Assembly: GCA_036320915.1 (NCBI GenBank)
Contig: JAXBDG010000006.1
Coordinates: 2,757,761-2,821,760, forward strand
Length of the DNA: 64,000 nucleotides
Reading direction: 5' to 3'
From: Linnemannia elongata
Lineage: Eukaryota; Mortierellomycota; Mortierellomycetes; Mortierellales; Mortierellaceae
Shown: positions 15,959 through 27,144 of the stretch, one piece after another
How the letters are laid out: every line of letters begins with the position of its first letter
Position numbering within the stretch: position 1 is the first letter of the stretch
Position numbers and translations under genes: made by a program
The notes under the pieces: generated by a model
What the model was told of the DNA's origin: nothing
Databases searched by the model: none
What the model saw: only the letters and a program-made list of their open reading frames with translations

Positions 15959-18154
15959 ATGCCTCGACAGGACTACTCCCTCCCCCAGGTCGTGCCTCTT
16001 CCCAAGTTGGCTCAGCCCAAGGCTCCCGTCGTCGTCAACAAGTCTGCAGCGAAGCAGGAGCAAGTGTCTAACGACAAGGATACCGTCATGATCGAGCACA
16101 ACAATCAAGACGACGACAATGACAGTGACGGCGAGTACGATATGCTTGATGACGATGAAGAGATTCTTAAGCTGCTGGGACCTTTGGAGAATAACCTGAG
16201 CGGACTGAACCTTAAGGACTCGAATGACCCCACCGTTGACCCTGTCACCGACGCCACCTCCACCACAAACTCATCCGCCTTTGTTGATATGCTTCTCAGC
16301 ACCACCCAGCCTCAGCCCGACCCCAACATGACAATAACTCAGAATGGTGCACCCACTTTTGCCTCAACCGAGAATGCTTGCCTCGATTTTTTCTTTGAGG
16401 TCCTCAAAGGTACCGATGCGAACACCGTCACACGCCTTGCGCGTGCTGCCTGGGCGCAGTCTCCCCTCGACACACTCCGTCTCATTTTTCAGTTGAGGTC
16501 CATCATCCACGGCAAGGGAGACCGCAAAGAGTTTTACTACTGCATGGACTTTTTGCGTCAGGAACACCCCCGGACCCTGCTCTTCAACCTGCGATACATC
16601 CCCGACCATGGCTACTGGAAGGATCTGCTGAACTGGCTAGTCTTTGAGGTCCGTCAAGACCGCACTGATTTCTTACTGACCACACGGCCTGCCAAGCCCA
16701 AGAAGGCACCCCGCCCCACTATCACGCCCAAGCCTCGCCGACACAGGATCCAGAATGCCGGCAAGGTCCAAGGAGAGGTCAAGGCGCCGACGACAAAGGT
16801 GACCAAGACGTCCGAAGACCGCAAGCGCGCTATCGAGGCGGCAGAGGAGAGGAACCGTCAACACTCTGCCAAGGCCAAGGAGGAGCGACTTGCCAAGATT
16901 GAGACCCGCCTCGGATGCGCCAGAGACGCCTTCAAGAAGAATGAGTTTTACAGGGTCCTGCATCTCGAGGTGGCGCGTCTGTTTGCGAATGCCCTCGTTC
17001 GCGACAAAGCTCGCCTGAAGAAGGGTCAGTCGGTCTCGCTCGCTGCCAAGTGGTGCCCAAGTCTCAACCAGTTCCACGACAATCAGACCTTGATTGCCAG
17101 CACAATTGCCCAGATCCTGTACCCGACGAAGCTTACAGGCGAGGACCATGCTACCTATGTCAACCGTGTCCGTCAGCTCTACCGCCAGGAGTACTACGTT
17201 CCCTTGCGCAAGGCGACACCGGTGCTGGAGACCTTTATGACATCTGACCGCTGGAACGAGATTATATACAACCGTGTACCGGCTGTTGCGATGAAGAACA
17301 ACAAGGAGCGGTTCGAGGCCCATGACAAAGAGCGCTTTGCCGAGTATCTCGGGTCGGTGTCCAAGGGCGAAACCACAATTGCCTCTCAAGCTCTGTTGCC
17401 GCACCAGCTTGTGACCGAGGCAACTAGCCTCCTGAATGTTGATAGAGAAGAGTTGCGTGTCAAGACCGTCGAAGCCCAGTGGAAGTCGTATGTCGATAGG
17501 TTGGCCGAGTCAGGAAAGATGGACTCGACGATTGCCATCTGCGATGTCTCTGGATCCATGTCGGGTGAGCCCATGGAGGTAGCCATTGCATTGTCGCTGC
17601 TGCTGGCCCAGTTGAGCCGTCCTCCGTTCAACCGTGTAGTCCTGACCTTCTCGGCCAACCCTAGTATCCATCTCATCAAGGAAGGGTCGCTCATCGATCA
17701 AGTGCAGTCGCTGAGGAACATGGACTGGGGATACAACACGGATCTGCAGAAGGCATTTGGACTGGTCCTCGAACGGGCGGTGGCCAGCAAGTTGCCGAAG
17801 GAGGAGATGGTGAAGACGATGTTCATCTTTTCGGATATGGAGTTTGACCAGGCTGTGCAGGGTGTATCGATGCCGACAGAGTTGTTCACAAACTATTCTG
17901 TAGTGAAGCACAATTTCGAGGCGGCGGGATATGAGCTGCCACAAATTGTGTTTTGGAATCTTGCGGGGTCGAGCCGGGGGAATAAGCCAGCGAAGGCGAA
18001 CCAGAAGGGGGTTGCGATGGTGAGTGGGTTCAGTGGGATGTTGATGAAGCTGTTCTTGGACGGGTCTGATCTTGGGGCGGGTATTGACCCTGTGCTGGTT
18101 ATGCGCAAGGCGATCGACGACAAGTCCTTTGCGCGTCTCACTGTCCGGGATTAG
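15959..18154 (+). CDS. DUF2828 protein with C-terminal von Willebrand A-like domain
   Basis: A single-exon gene of 731 residues. After a disordered acidic N-terminus (about 1-130), a helical region begins ACLDFFFEVLKGTDANTVTR and contains FLRQEHPRTLLFNLRYIPDHGYWKD. This is typical of the DUF2828 family, whose N-terminal half resembles the TROVE/Ro60 repeat fold. A Lys/Arg-rich linker follows. The C-terminal half is a vWA-like domain with the metal-site motif DVSGSM at about residue 528 (DxSxS complete) and a later FIFSDMEFD strand. Ro60 binds small RNAs, so an RNA-related role is possible, but no function is established for DUF2828. The family is known from fungi, plants and giant viruses. 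The start is the first ATG after a CT-rich leader. An AATAAA-like signal follows near 18247. Confidence 0.85.
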   Translation: MPRQDYSLPQVVPLPKLAQPKAPVVVNKSAAKQEQVSNDKDTVMIEHNNQDDDNDSDGEYDMLDDDEEILKLLGPLENNLSGLNLKDSNDPTVDPVTDATSTTNSSAFVDMLLSTTQPQPDPNMTITQNGAPTFASTENACLDFFFEVLKGTDANTVTRLARAAWAQSPLDTLRLIFQLRSIIHGKGDRKEFYYCMDFLRQEHPRTLLFNLRYIPDHGYWKDLLNWLVFEVRQDRTDFLLTTRPAKPKKAPRPTITPKPRRHRIQNAGKVQGEVKAPTTKVTKTSEDRKRAIEAAEERNRQHSAKAKEERLAKIETRLGCARDAFKKNEFYRVLHLEVARLFANALVRDKARLKKGQSVSLAAKWCPSLNQFHDNQTLIASTIAQILYPTKLTGEDHATYVNRVRQLYRQEYYVPLRKATPVLETFMTSDRWNEIIYNRVPAVAMKNNKERFEAHDKERFAEYLGSVSKGETTIASQALLPHQLVTEATSLLNVDREELRVKTVEAQWKSYVDRLAESGKMDSTIAICDVSGSMSGEPMEVAIALSLLLAQLSRPPFNRVVLTFSANPSIHLIKEGSLIDQVQSLRNMDWGYNTDLQKAFGLVLERAVASKLPKEEMVKTMFIFSDMEFDQAVQGVSMPTELFTNYSVVKHNFEAAGYELPQIVFWNLAGSSRGNKPAKANQKGVAMVSGFSGMLMKLFLDGSDLGAGIDPVLVMRKAIDDKSFARLTVRD

Positions 18155-18674
18155 GGCCAGATGGGTTGTAGGTAGAAGGGATAGGAAGAAAGAAAGAAAG
18201 AAAGAAAGAAGAGATGGAGATGCACGCGCGTGGAGTGTGTTTGTAATAATAAATATCAAAACAATGCAAATTAACCAACCTCCAACGGAGGTGGTTGTGC
18301 TAGGTTTCACTTTGCTGTGATATATGACCGCTTATTTTCGCGTTTTTTAATGTTTTTGCAACTCCACTCCTTTCTTCCTTCATCTCACCGCAATAACAAC
18401 AACAACAGCAACAACAACAACAACAACGGCATCATCAACTACTTCTCTCTTCACCGACTAAACAATACTCGCTCTCTCACCTACTCACTCACGCTTATAC
18501 ACACCTACACAACAGACACAGAGGAGGATAGCCCATCCGTCTTATCCCCCTCTTCTCTCCCCTTGATGTCGCCTGTCTCTTCTTCAACAGAAAAATAACA
18601 ATCAATAATCCCCAGGACACCAAAATAACAACACCAACAGCAACGACGACAACGATTGCAATCAATTCAACGAC
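18155..18674 (+). other. Intergenic: DUF2828 3' end and CAA-repeat leader of the next gene
   Basis: It contains a GAAA tetranucleotide repeat at about 18187-18209, an AATAAATAT stretch near 18248 and a CAA/CAG microsatellite at about 18390-18427 within the presumed 5' UTR of the Q-rich protein gene. No open frame is supported. Confidence 0.5.
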
Positions 18675-21600
18675 ATGAACAACAACGCAACAGCCAACAA
18701 AACCACAAGCGACATCCTCAGGCGACAAAACGCCCTTCGTATGCTAGATACCATCCTGTCTTCTTCCTCACCACAGCAACAGCAACAACAACAGCAACAA
18801 CAACAACAACAACAACAGCCGCTAACTTCACACCCGTCGTCCTCGTCACGTCGCCAGAAGCAGCCGTCACCACCCAGCAGTCAAGACACCCTGGCGGCAT
18901 CTGCTCCTCATATGGCCGACAAGGGATATCAGCCAGACACGGACGACATTGGCAGCAACGACGATAACAACAGCGATAGCCACGACGACCTCTTTTCTGC
19001 AAGCGACCTATCCGCACTCATGATCGAGCAGGACCTTCGGCGACAACACGCTGCCAGGAAGCTTCAGTCTCACCAGTTGAAGCAACGCCAGCTTCTCATG
19101 CAGCAACATCAACGAATCTTTCAGGATAACCAGCAAATGCACTCGAGCTCGACCTCAACCTCAGACAGAACCCTTCAAACCCCAACAACCTCCTCGCACA
19201 TACCCGGCAAAGGCCACAACAACAACCACCCAGAGGAGGAAGACCAAGAGGATGACGATGAGGACGATGAAGACGAAGAGGAGGAAGAGGATAATACTCA
19301 AGCCACACCGCGACACTCGGTCAACACTCCCAAGCGCGAACCCCAGCACCAGTATAATAGTGTTCGCCTGGCTCGATATCAAGAGTCGGACGAGGACAAC
19401 ACCACCAATACTCCCGCTCCTCTCAATAGCGACAAAAAGCCCAAAACGAGAGGTCGACCCAAAGGAACAACAGCAGATACTACACCGTCTAAAGCGTCCA
19501 GTTCCAACAATCGCAGTCCTGACAAGCCAAAGCGACAATACAAAAAGACGATCCTTCGTCAGCAAGCTGCCTTGCTTGCTGCTCAGATCAAGGATGAGAA
19601 CGAGGCGCGCAACACAGAGGCCACCCGACGGGTTCTTGCTCAAACTGGTGTCATCAAGGTATACTCGAATTCTAGTTGACCTTTCCTTAATGCATTCTGT
19701 TCGAATGACCACATTACTTACCCCTTCCTTCCTTCCTTCCCCTATTCATCCTCTCTCTTTTTGGGATTGTTATTTTTTCGGGTCGCGTTTTCGATACTGC
19801 AGCACCTTCGCACCCTCAAACATCGCCTCGAGTTTGCCCAGTACAAGATTGACAAGGGACTTCAGGAGCAGCCTCTACATATGGTGGTGGAATTATTTGA
19901 GGACAGTATCGAGGAGGATGATTATTACAGCGACGACGAATGTACCGACAACCAAGCTGGCGACCACTTAACTGGTAACCCCAATCCCTCAATGACGCTT
20001 CTTTCGACTCCAAAACCTCAACGCTCTTCCAGACAGAGTCCAACGGTCGGGCGGACGAAATTATCGGCCCCACCCGGACTCGCCCAAAGGGACACTAAAG
20101 CTGGCGACATTCTCAGCAGCGTGGGATCCTGGAGCGCTCTCGGCGCCGACGACTCGGACGCGACAGACTCGGAATCAGAATCGGACCAAGGATTTCCAGA
20201 AACGCCTACCAAGCCTCGCGGTAGATTCGCCATCCCTCGTTCATCAGCCGATCTCAGCACGAGAACGCCGCCACCAAGAGTTCGCCCGTTGACTGGGAAT
20301 GCTGTGCCAAACCAGCGCTTGCCTACGACCGCAACACCAACACCCATCACTCAATCAGTCATTACGCCTCAGAAGGAATTTGACGCATTAAGTTCTGACC
20401 AGTCAGACTCCGAAGGAAACGACGAATCGGACTCATTGGAGCAGCATATCGCAACTCTACCTACCCCGCCCAGTACTATGCCCATCACACTTGAGACATT
20501 GAAGAGGCAGCAGGAACTGCAGATGGAGGAGTTCCGGAGGCTGCAGGAGAAGCAGCTTCAGGCCCTAATGGAGGAGCAACAGAGGGCACTTTTGCAAGCT
20601 CAAAGTCAGTGGCCACTGCAACAAAAGACACCTTCACGCGTTACCGCATCGTCTCTCAACCCGACATCTACGCCAGGACCCAAGGCGGTCGTTGCATCCA
20701 AACACAGGAAGGCGACGACACCAAAGGCCAAGGAGAACCGTAACCCCTTCCAGGAGGCAACATCCGACCAGGAGCAGCAACTGCGACAGGCGCAAATCAC
20801 GCCCATCTCCAAACCATTAAACGCCAAACCGCCATTGCCTCAAGGTCTGCAGCACCGCAAGCCTCTTCAGGCGTCAGCGCGTGCAATGACGCCAGATCGT
20901 GGTCCGACAGGTTCGCCACGTCTTACATCCGCTATCCCTTCACGGACTGTTGTGCGAGTGGCACAAGATGCCTTCGTGACCCCTCAACGCCGTCCAACCA
21001 AGAGCCCGTCACCAGGGTTGCAGCGTCAGAAAACTGTAGACCTCGCGAGCGATACCGAATCGTTCCATCGTGCCAAGTCGGCTTCTCCTTTCACGCCGAG
21101 ACAGCTGGAGGAGCGGGAGAGACAAAAGGAACGGATTCGGGAGAACCAGCTGAGAGAACAGGAGCTTATTCGCAAGCAACGCGAGCTAGAACACCAACAA
21201 CGCCAACAAACGCGACGCAAGCAACTTCTCCTTCAACTTCAGTATCAGCACTTGCAGGAACAGGTTCGCCTTCAGTCTTCAGAGCCTGGGAATCAAAAAA
21301 GTCGACCAGAGCCTTCCAAGCTTGCCGAGCAGCCCAGGACCGCCGATGGACCATCACGCCTGCTCTTCTCGCCCGCTGCCAACTCGATGGTGACGCCCAA
21401 GAAGAAGAAGCCATTGAATCCAGTCCAGAAGGCGCCCAGCACAGAGAATATTTTGGCTTCGGTTCGTTCTCAGCAGGGAATCCGATCGACTATCATTGCC
21501 GCTTCCTCCGCGTTGACCTCGGCCAAGACTGTTCTTCTGGGCAACAAGCGCGTTTTGTCGACAACTGAGGACAAGGAAAATGCGGTATCCTCTCCATTCT

Positions 21601-22871
21601 CTCCTGTGGCACGTGGTCAATCGATGGGTGTAAGTCAGAATCTGGTGGCAAATCGACAGCTCCAGGAGAAGACCTACAAGCGCCAGAGACCGGCAGGATC
21701 ATCACCATCGCCCATTCCACACCCTCGACCGGTGCCTGCAAGCTCAGTCCAGTGGACTAGTTCGCCTCAGTCAAAGGTTACGACACCCTTGCAGCCAGTC
21801 TCGACCCCTACTCGCAAGCCGCTCAAGGAAAGACATGTTGATCCACTGACTCCAGCAACACCGGCCAAACCATCCTCAAATTCTCTGCAAACGCCAGTTT
21901 CGATTGGAGCCTCAAGCGGAGCGATGAACCAAACTAGCAAAGAGTTCTTGAATTGTTTCGACCAGTGGATGTCGGATCTTGGGAGCGAGGATGTCCAGGG
22001 ACTGCCGTTGAGTGATACGCCAGCGACTCTGCCAGATTCTACTTTGGACTCTGTTGTGTCACCCTTTATCATGGACCAGGGTCAACACCAGGGATCTTTG
22101 GGCGACGTATTTTCGAGTGGAGGTGGGTTCCTTGGACAGGATGATGGGACTGGAACCGAGCCAGACGAGTCGGAAATTGATCAGTTACTGTATTCAGATT
22201 TCGGCGATGACTATGGAGTGTATGGTGGCAGTAGTGTTGGTGTTGGTGGCGGACAGGGAAATATTGGAACACCAGTTTCCGAGACTGGCCCGGTGGATTT
22301 GACGGCTGATTTTATGAAGGCCGACTTTTACGACTGGTTCCCAGACTCGTTCCGCGAGCAGGCATCGTCCACCGGACCTTTGAGCGCTGCAACCCCTCCA
22401 ACGCCGAACGAGCAGCGTCTTTCCTTGCTATCTACAGATCCGATTTTATCGTCCTCACCGGCGGAGCTCTCTCAGGGTCTTGAGCTGGATCTGGACTTTG
22501 ATACGGCAGCGGCTCTTTCCTGGTCGCAACAACAATCACGAGGTCTTCAATCGCCAGAGCAGAATTTTTCACAACAGCTGCTGCAGCAGTCGCCACTTCG
22601 TGATCGGTCGACTCTGTCAAGAGCAGGAACGCCGCAGTTGGATTCGTCAGGATCGCTGTTGTCATCTGCCTTCACGGAGATCCTGCCTCCCGTGGTGGAC
22701 GTGGTGGCGGCGCCGCCAGCAAACCACTATGTGCCGATGGGATTGGGAGGAGGAAAAGGGGTCACAGCAACGAGCACCGCAGAGGATGAGGAGGATGGTG
22801 TCCTTTTGGGCAAAGAACATGATGTCCTCGCAGCTCATCAGGCCGTCGACCTTGCTTTCTTTTTGCAGTAA
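18675..22871 (+). CDS. Large Q-rich protein with AT-hook-like motif and coiled coils; unknown function
   Basis: Exons 18675-19658 and 19803-22871 join in frame across an intron with donor AAG|GTATAC and acceptor CTGCAG, giving 1350 residues. In order: a 15-residue polyQ (codons 18774-18818); an acidic run near residue 195-210; an AT-hook-like KTRGRPKG (about 256); and a conserved-looking block spanning the splice, HLRTLKHRLEFAQYKIDKGL followed by HMVVELFEDSIEEDDYY. Two Gln/Glu/Arg-rich coiled coils lie at about 560-597 and 763-820. A long Ser/Pro/Thr-rich region carries many TP and SP sites and KENR and KEN motifs. The C-terminus is acidic and aromatic (DFMKADFYDWFPDSF), like an activation domain. 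I do not recognise the family. The composition suggests a nuclear, phosphorylated regulator, but this is inference. Confidence 0.75.
18774..18818 (+). repeat. CAG/CAA trinucleotide tract (15 Gln)
   Basis: Fifteen consecutive glutamine codons, mostly CAA interrupted by CAG, near the N-terminus of the Q-rich protein. The mixture of codons should slow slippage. A similar non-coding CAA tract lies about 370 bp upstream. Confidence 0.9.
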
Positions 22872-23095
22872 AAACTCTCCCTCCTTTTTTTTTTTCTTTT
22901 CTTGACAGATGTATTCATACAACATAGTATAGCAACGTTTTAATAGCATATGCGTCAACAACAACAATCAAGAGTATCGTGAAAAGAATTGTTTTTCTTT
23001 ATTTATGTTGTGGCCATGATTTTGAGGAAGGTATTGAAAGAAAGAGAAAAGAAAGCAGTACTCGTAAAGGAATTCGGAGCAAAAAAACAATGTCT

Positions 23096-25656
23096 TTACT
23101 TCTTCTTGAGGGAAGAGACCTTGCGGACGCGGCCCTTGTCGAAAGCAGTCGAGTCCTTGAGGTCACGACCCAGGTTATCCAAGTCCTTGACCTTGTAAAT
23201 ACGGACAAGCCAGTTCTCCGTCGTATAGGCTTCCTCGAGGACGCTCAGGGTGGGGCCTTCGGCAGGCATGCGGGCGTTACGGACATGGTCGACGGCGTTA
23301 CCGCCACCGTAAAGCTCGGCGAAGCGGTAGTACGACATCTTGTACATCAGCGACTCGCGCATGGTCTTTGTAGCATCATGATCCACCTTGTACTCGCCGC
23401 GGGGTGTAAAGAAGTTGGTCTCCTTGACCTCGTTGGGGTAGACTCCCTCGGCGATACGGATCATCCACAGGAACTTGTTGATGTCGTCGCCAGAGTATCC
23501 AATCACTCCACCAAAGAGGATGAGGACATAGTCCACATCGTGCTGGCGGAGGACCTTGTACGAGACCTCTTCGGAAGTCGACATGGCCTTGCCAACGGTG
23601 GCAATGTGGGTGTTGTTCCAGGTGTTGTTGTCGACCAAGGTCGTGACATTGGCCATACCGGCCATCTGGTAGCCGTAATCCCACCACGACATGACCTTGG
23701 CATCCTCCTTGGTGTTCTTGCGGAGCCAGTAGTACGCCTCACGGAAATCGTCAATGATCATCTGGGATCCATCGTGCTGGCGGGAGGCAAGGACAATCGA
23801 GGGGGAAGAGTACGATCCAGAGGTGACATAAGTACAGTGCCAGGCAAACATGAACAGGAACCAGGTCAACTGGAGGATAACCAACAGGCGAGAGTCCAAG
23901 TTGAAGATGGGGAAGCGCTTCTTCTCGCCAGAGGCAACAGCAGACTTGGCTTGGGCCTTGGCATCAGCATCAGTCGACTTGGCGGCAGCAGCAGCAGCGG
24001 CAGCAGCAGCCTTGGCAGCGGCCTTCTTACCGGCAGCCTTGCCCTCGGAGGTGGCAGCGGTAGGGGCTTCAATGACAGCTGGGGCGGGAGGAGCAGCGAC
24101 AATGACAGGCTTGGTTGAAGCCAAGACGTGCTCCGAGGTCTCGAGGTAGGTGTCCAACAGAGTTGAGTAAGCAATGGCAGCAGAGACACAGACGACGGGA
24201 GTAAGGGTCAACATCAGACGGACCATGACACCAGCAAAGTAAGAGGCAAAGACAGAGTAGAGAATGATAAAGACGTGTTCGTCCTTAAGCTCCTTGAAGC
24301 AGAGGTACACTCCAGCAGGGAACAAGAAAATGAGCATCTGGAGATCAAAGAAGAAGGAGGTCCAGGCAGTAGGCTGATGCTCCGAGACCGAGGCAATGAT
24401 AGGGATGTGGATCTTGGCATAGCCAGTATCGTAGAGCGAGTAGAAACGGCCAGTGAAGGGAGCAATGACACCCGAGAAGCTGAGGATGGTCAAGCCGAAA
24501 GAGGCAATGACGGCGACAGCAGCAACACCGCCCTTGAGCAAAGTCCTGAACTGCTTGGGGGGGATGTAGCCACGAACGAGCTCGGCAAAAGCATAGAGCT
24601 GGAGAAGTCCAAAGACACCCAATGCGGCCATGTGCTCACTGGTGCGGGTAGGCTGGAATCCGACAAAGGGAATCTGCATCGACAACAATGTACCGACGGC
24701 GTAGAAGGTCGAGTACGAGACGTAGAGGCGGTTCGAGTAACGACCCATCAACAGAAGAGTGAACGCGTGCAAAGGAACCAAGTTCGTGATAAACACATAT
24801 CCTCCTATTTATAGGTAAATAATAGAAGAAAGCAAAGAGTATCGCGTCAATTAAAACATTGGTGTTTCTTTTTTCTTTCTCTTTTTCCTTCAAGTTGTTA
24901 TCCCTCCAATCCCTTGATTCGTTGCGAGCAAGGGGAAACGTACCCCAGGCGGAGACCATGTAGAAGTAGAAGAGGGCGGTCAAGAGACCAAAGAAAGCGC
25001 TTCCAGTCTTGACAGCCTTGATCCACAAGTAAAAGGTGAAAACCAACAAGAAAATGGCGATTCCCTCGTTATCATACGATCCAGCAACAGAACGCGAGAT
25101 ATAACCGGGAGCAACGCCCAAAAACGCAGCAGCCAGCAAACCAGCCGAGGAATCCTTCAATTCCTTGGTAAGAAGATAAGCCGAGAAGGCGGTCAGGCCG
25201 GAGAACATGGGGGCGAGGAAGACACAGACGTTGCGGATGTCGACGGGAAAGTTGAAGAAGTGGAGAACGTTATGGATGAGGGCAGAGGTAACCATGATAC
25301 CGGGGTAGACGGTGCCGCCGACGACGCGTCCCAGGGGGTACCACGACTTTTCGTCGAACCAATTCCAGAAATCGTAGAATCCGTTCTTCACGAGGTCTAT
25401 TGTGTTGGAAGATCAAATATGCGAACATGAGTTCATAGCTAAAGTGCATGCAAGGCAGGTAAGCAAACACCAAACAAACAACGAGCATAACGTTACGTTG
25501 GGTAGTGCGGTAGTTGAACCAGGGGTCAAACTCGTGGATGACCGACTCAAAACGGATGATGGAGAAGAGACGACTGGAGATGGCGACGATGGCAATCAGG
25601 ATCAGGATGGTGGGCTTGAGCACCCTTGCGACGGTGCTTGAGCTTTCGGTCGACAT
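23096..25656 (-). CDS. STT3: Oligosaccharyltransferase catalytic subunit STT3
   Basis: Exons on the minus strand: 25656-25497, 25396-24944, 24804-23096. They join in frame to 720 residues, the usual size. STT3 is the ER multi-pass enzyme that moves the dolichol-linked glycan to Asn in N-X-S/T. The first-loop motif [12 protein letters not shown] spans the first splice. [16 protein letters not shown] carries the second acidic motif. The signature WWDYGYQM is at about 575, with [10 protein letters not shown] after it and the DK-type motif [11 protein letters not shown] beyond. About a dozen TM helices can be seen. An Ala/Lys/Pro-rich stretch at about 446-502, with ten consecutive Ala, sits where animal STT3 has a short charged linker. 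The gene ends about 225 bp from the convergent Q-rich gene. Confidence 0.95.
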
Positions 25657-26236
25657 GATGGCTTCTGCTATGAAGAGTTATTCACTTCTATGCAGTGGCA
25701 AGGTTGTTCAACGAGAAAGGAGTGTGATGTCCAGGTCAGAGAAAGGAATCTCTTTTCGAAAAGGAAGGGTCGTTTGGTCGACTACCATTAGGCCATCTAG
25801 TCTCAGGTGAGTTCCTGCTTTGCATGTAGACGCGTGTCATCCTGACCTCTGTGTCCTGTGTCGTGTCAGTAGTTTTTTTTTTTCATCTCGCGCTTGCCGT
25901 GTTTGCGTGGTTGCTGTCGTGCCTAGGATAGGTATGTAGTAGTTGGTAGCCAACGAGTACTCACAGGGTGCAGCAGCAACAGGTCAACAAGTGGAGAGAT
26001 GTCGATCGCGAAGGAAGAGGTTGTGGGATGGAATAAGAGATGCAAAAGGGAAACCGGTGGCAGTAGACAATAACAGGGAGCAACGAACTGTAGCCAACCA
26101 AACGGCGCCAAAGAGCATCAAATCAAATTTACATGCGAGGTCAAAAAACGGTTTCTCTAAATGACTGCTCAATTATGTGCAATAAGAGAGGGTTCAACAC
26201 GCAACACTCTTCATTCCATGCATATACATACACCAC

Positions 26237-26275
<39 letters not shown>

Positions 26276-26315
26276 GCGAATAAAATAATACTTTAGTAGG
26301 ATATGACAAAAGCTA
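25657..26315. other. Intergenic between STT3 start and Raptor 3' end
   Basis: No gene is supported. It holds the STT3 promoter (minus strand), the 3' UTR of Raptor, and a run of 36 A at 26238-26273, which reads as poly(T) on the Raptor strand 43 bp or less past its stop codon. This mirrors the arrangement downstream of muskelin. Confidence 0.6.
26238..26273. repeat. poly(A) tract, 36 nt
   Basis: An uninterrupted A run just beyond the Raptor stop codon, flanked by CACCACC and CTGCG. No duplicated flank was found, so it is not demonstrably a retroposon tail. Confidence 0.95.
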
Positions 26316-27110
26316 TTATTGCGGCTGGTACAGGTGTTGCTGTTGCTGCTGTTGCTGCGATAAGTTGCTTGTGCCTGACCAGCCCAGGATAGACACCCAC
26401 CCATCATCACCACCCACTCCAAACACATACTCGTGTGGGTGAAATCCTAAGCTGGTCACCTTGGCCTGTCTCTGTCCAAACAATCCCGAGTAAGATCGCA
26501 CCGTCGACAGTCCATCCCCATTCACATTCCACACCTTGATATACTGCGACGGTGTTCCACTACGAGGTTCAACAAAGAGGTAACATGTTAGTTAGCGCAT
26601 GATTGCTTATTAATTGGATCGTACATCAGATATAGAAAACAAAGAAATAAAGAAGACGTACCAGGCAACGACGGGGGCGTGGTGGTGTAAGTCGAGGGCA
26701 GAGACAGTATCTCGGACAGGAATTGTCCTCAAAGCCTCCTGCTGTCGCACATCCCATACCTTGATCGTTCCATCAACGCTGCCAGAGACCAATTCCCGGA
26801 ACCCTCCTCGCTGCATCCGCACGTTCTGGATCCACGACTTATGCTTCTTCCATGTCATCACCATCGCGTCGTGCTGAGGCTGTCGTCGATCATACACTCT
26901 CACTGCTCCATCGCCAAATCCAACCACAAAAATATTGCCCGACACCTGGTCACTCGTAATACTTGTCACCGGAGCACCCGATCTCGTTGGAATGTCCTAT
27001 TTTCATTAGTGTTCGTTCATACGGCAGAGTTAGCTAGGTACATGTAAACTTGATAAAAGAACGAGAAGGACCAATGTCCAAAACATCTATACATGATACA
27101 TCTACTTGAT

Positions 27111-27144
<34 letters not shown>

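Noticed and set aside
22979..24118. Plus-strand open frame of 379 codons opposite STT3
   Set aside because: It is an antisense shadow of the STT3 C-terminal exon. The Gly/Ser-rich part comes from the alanine repeat on the other strand.
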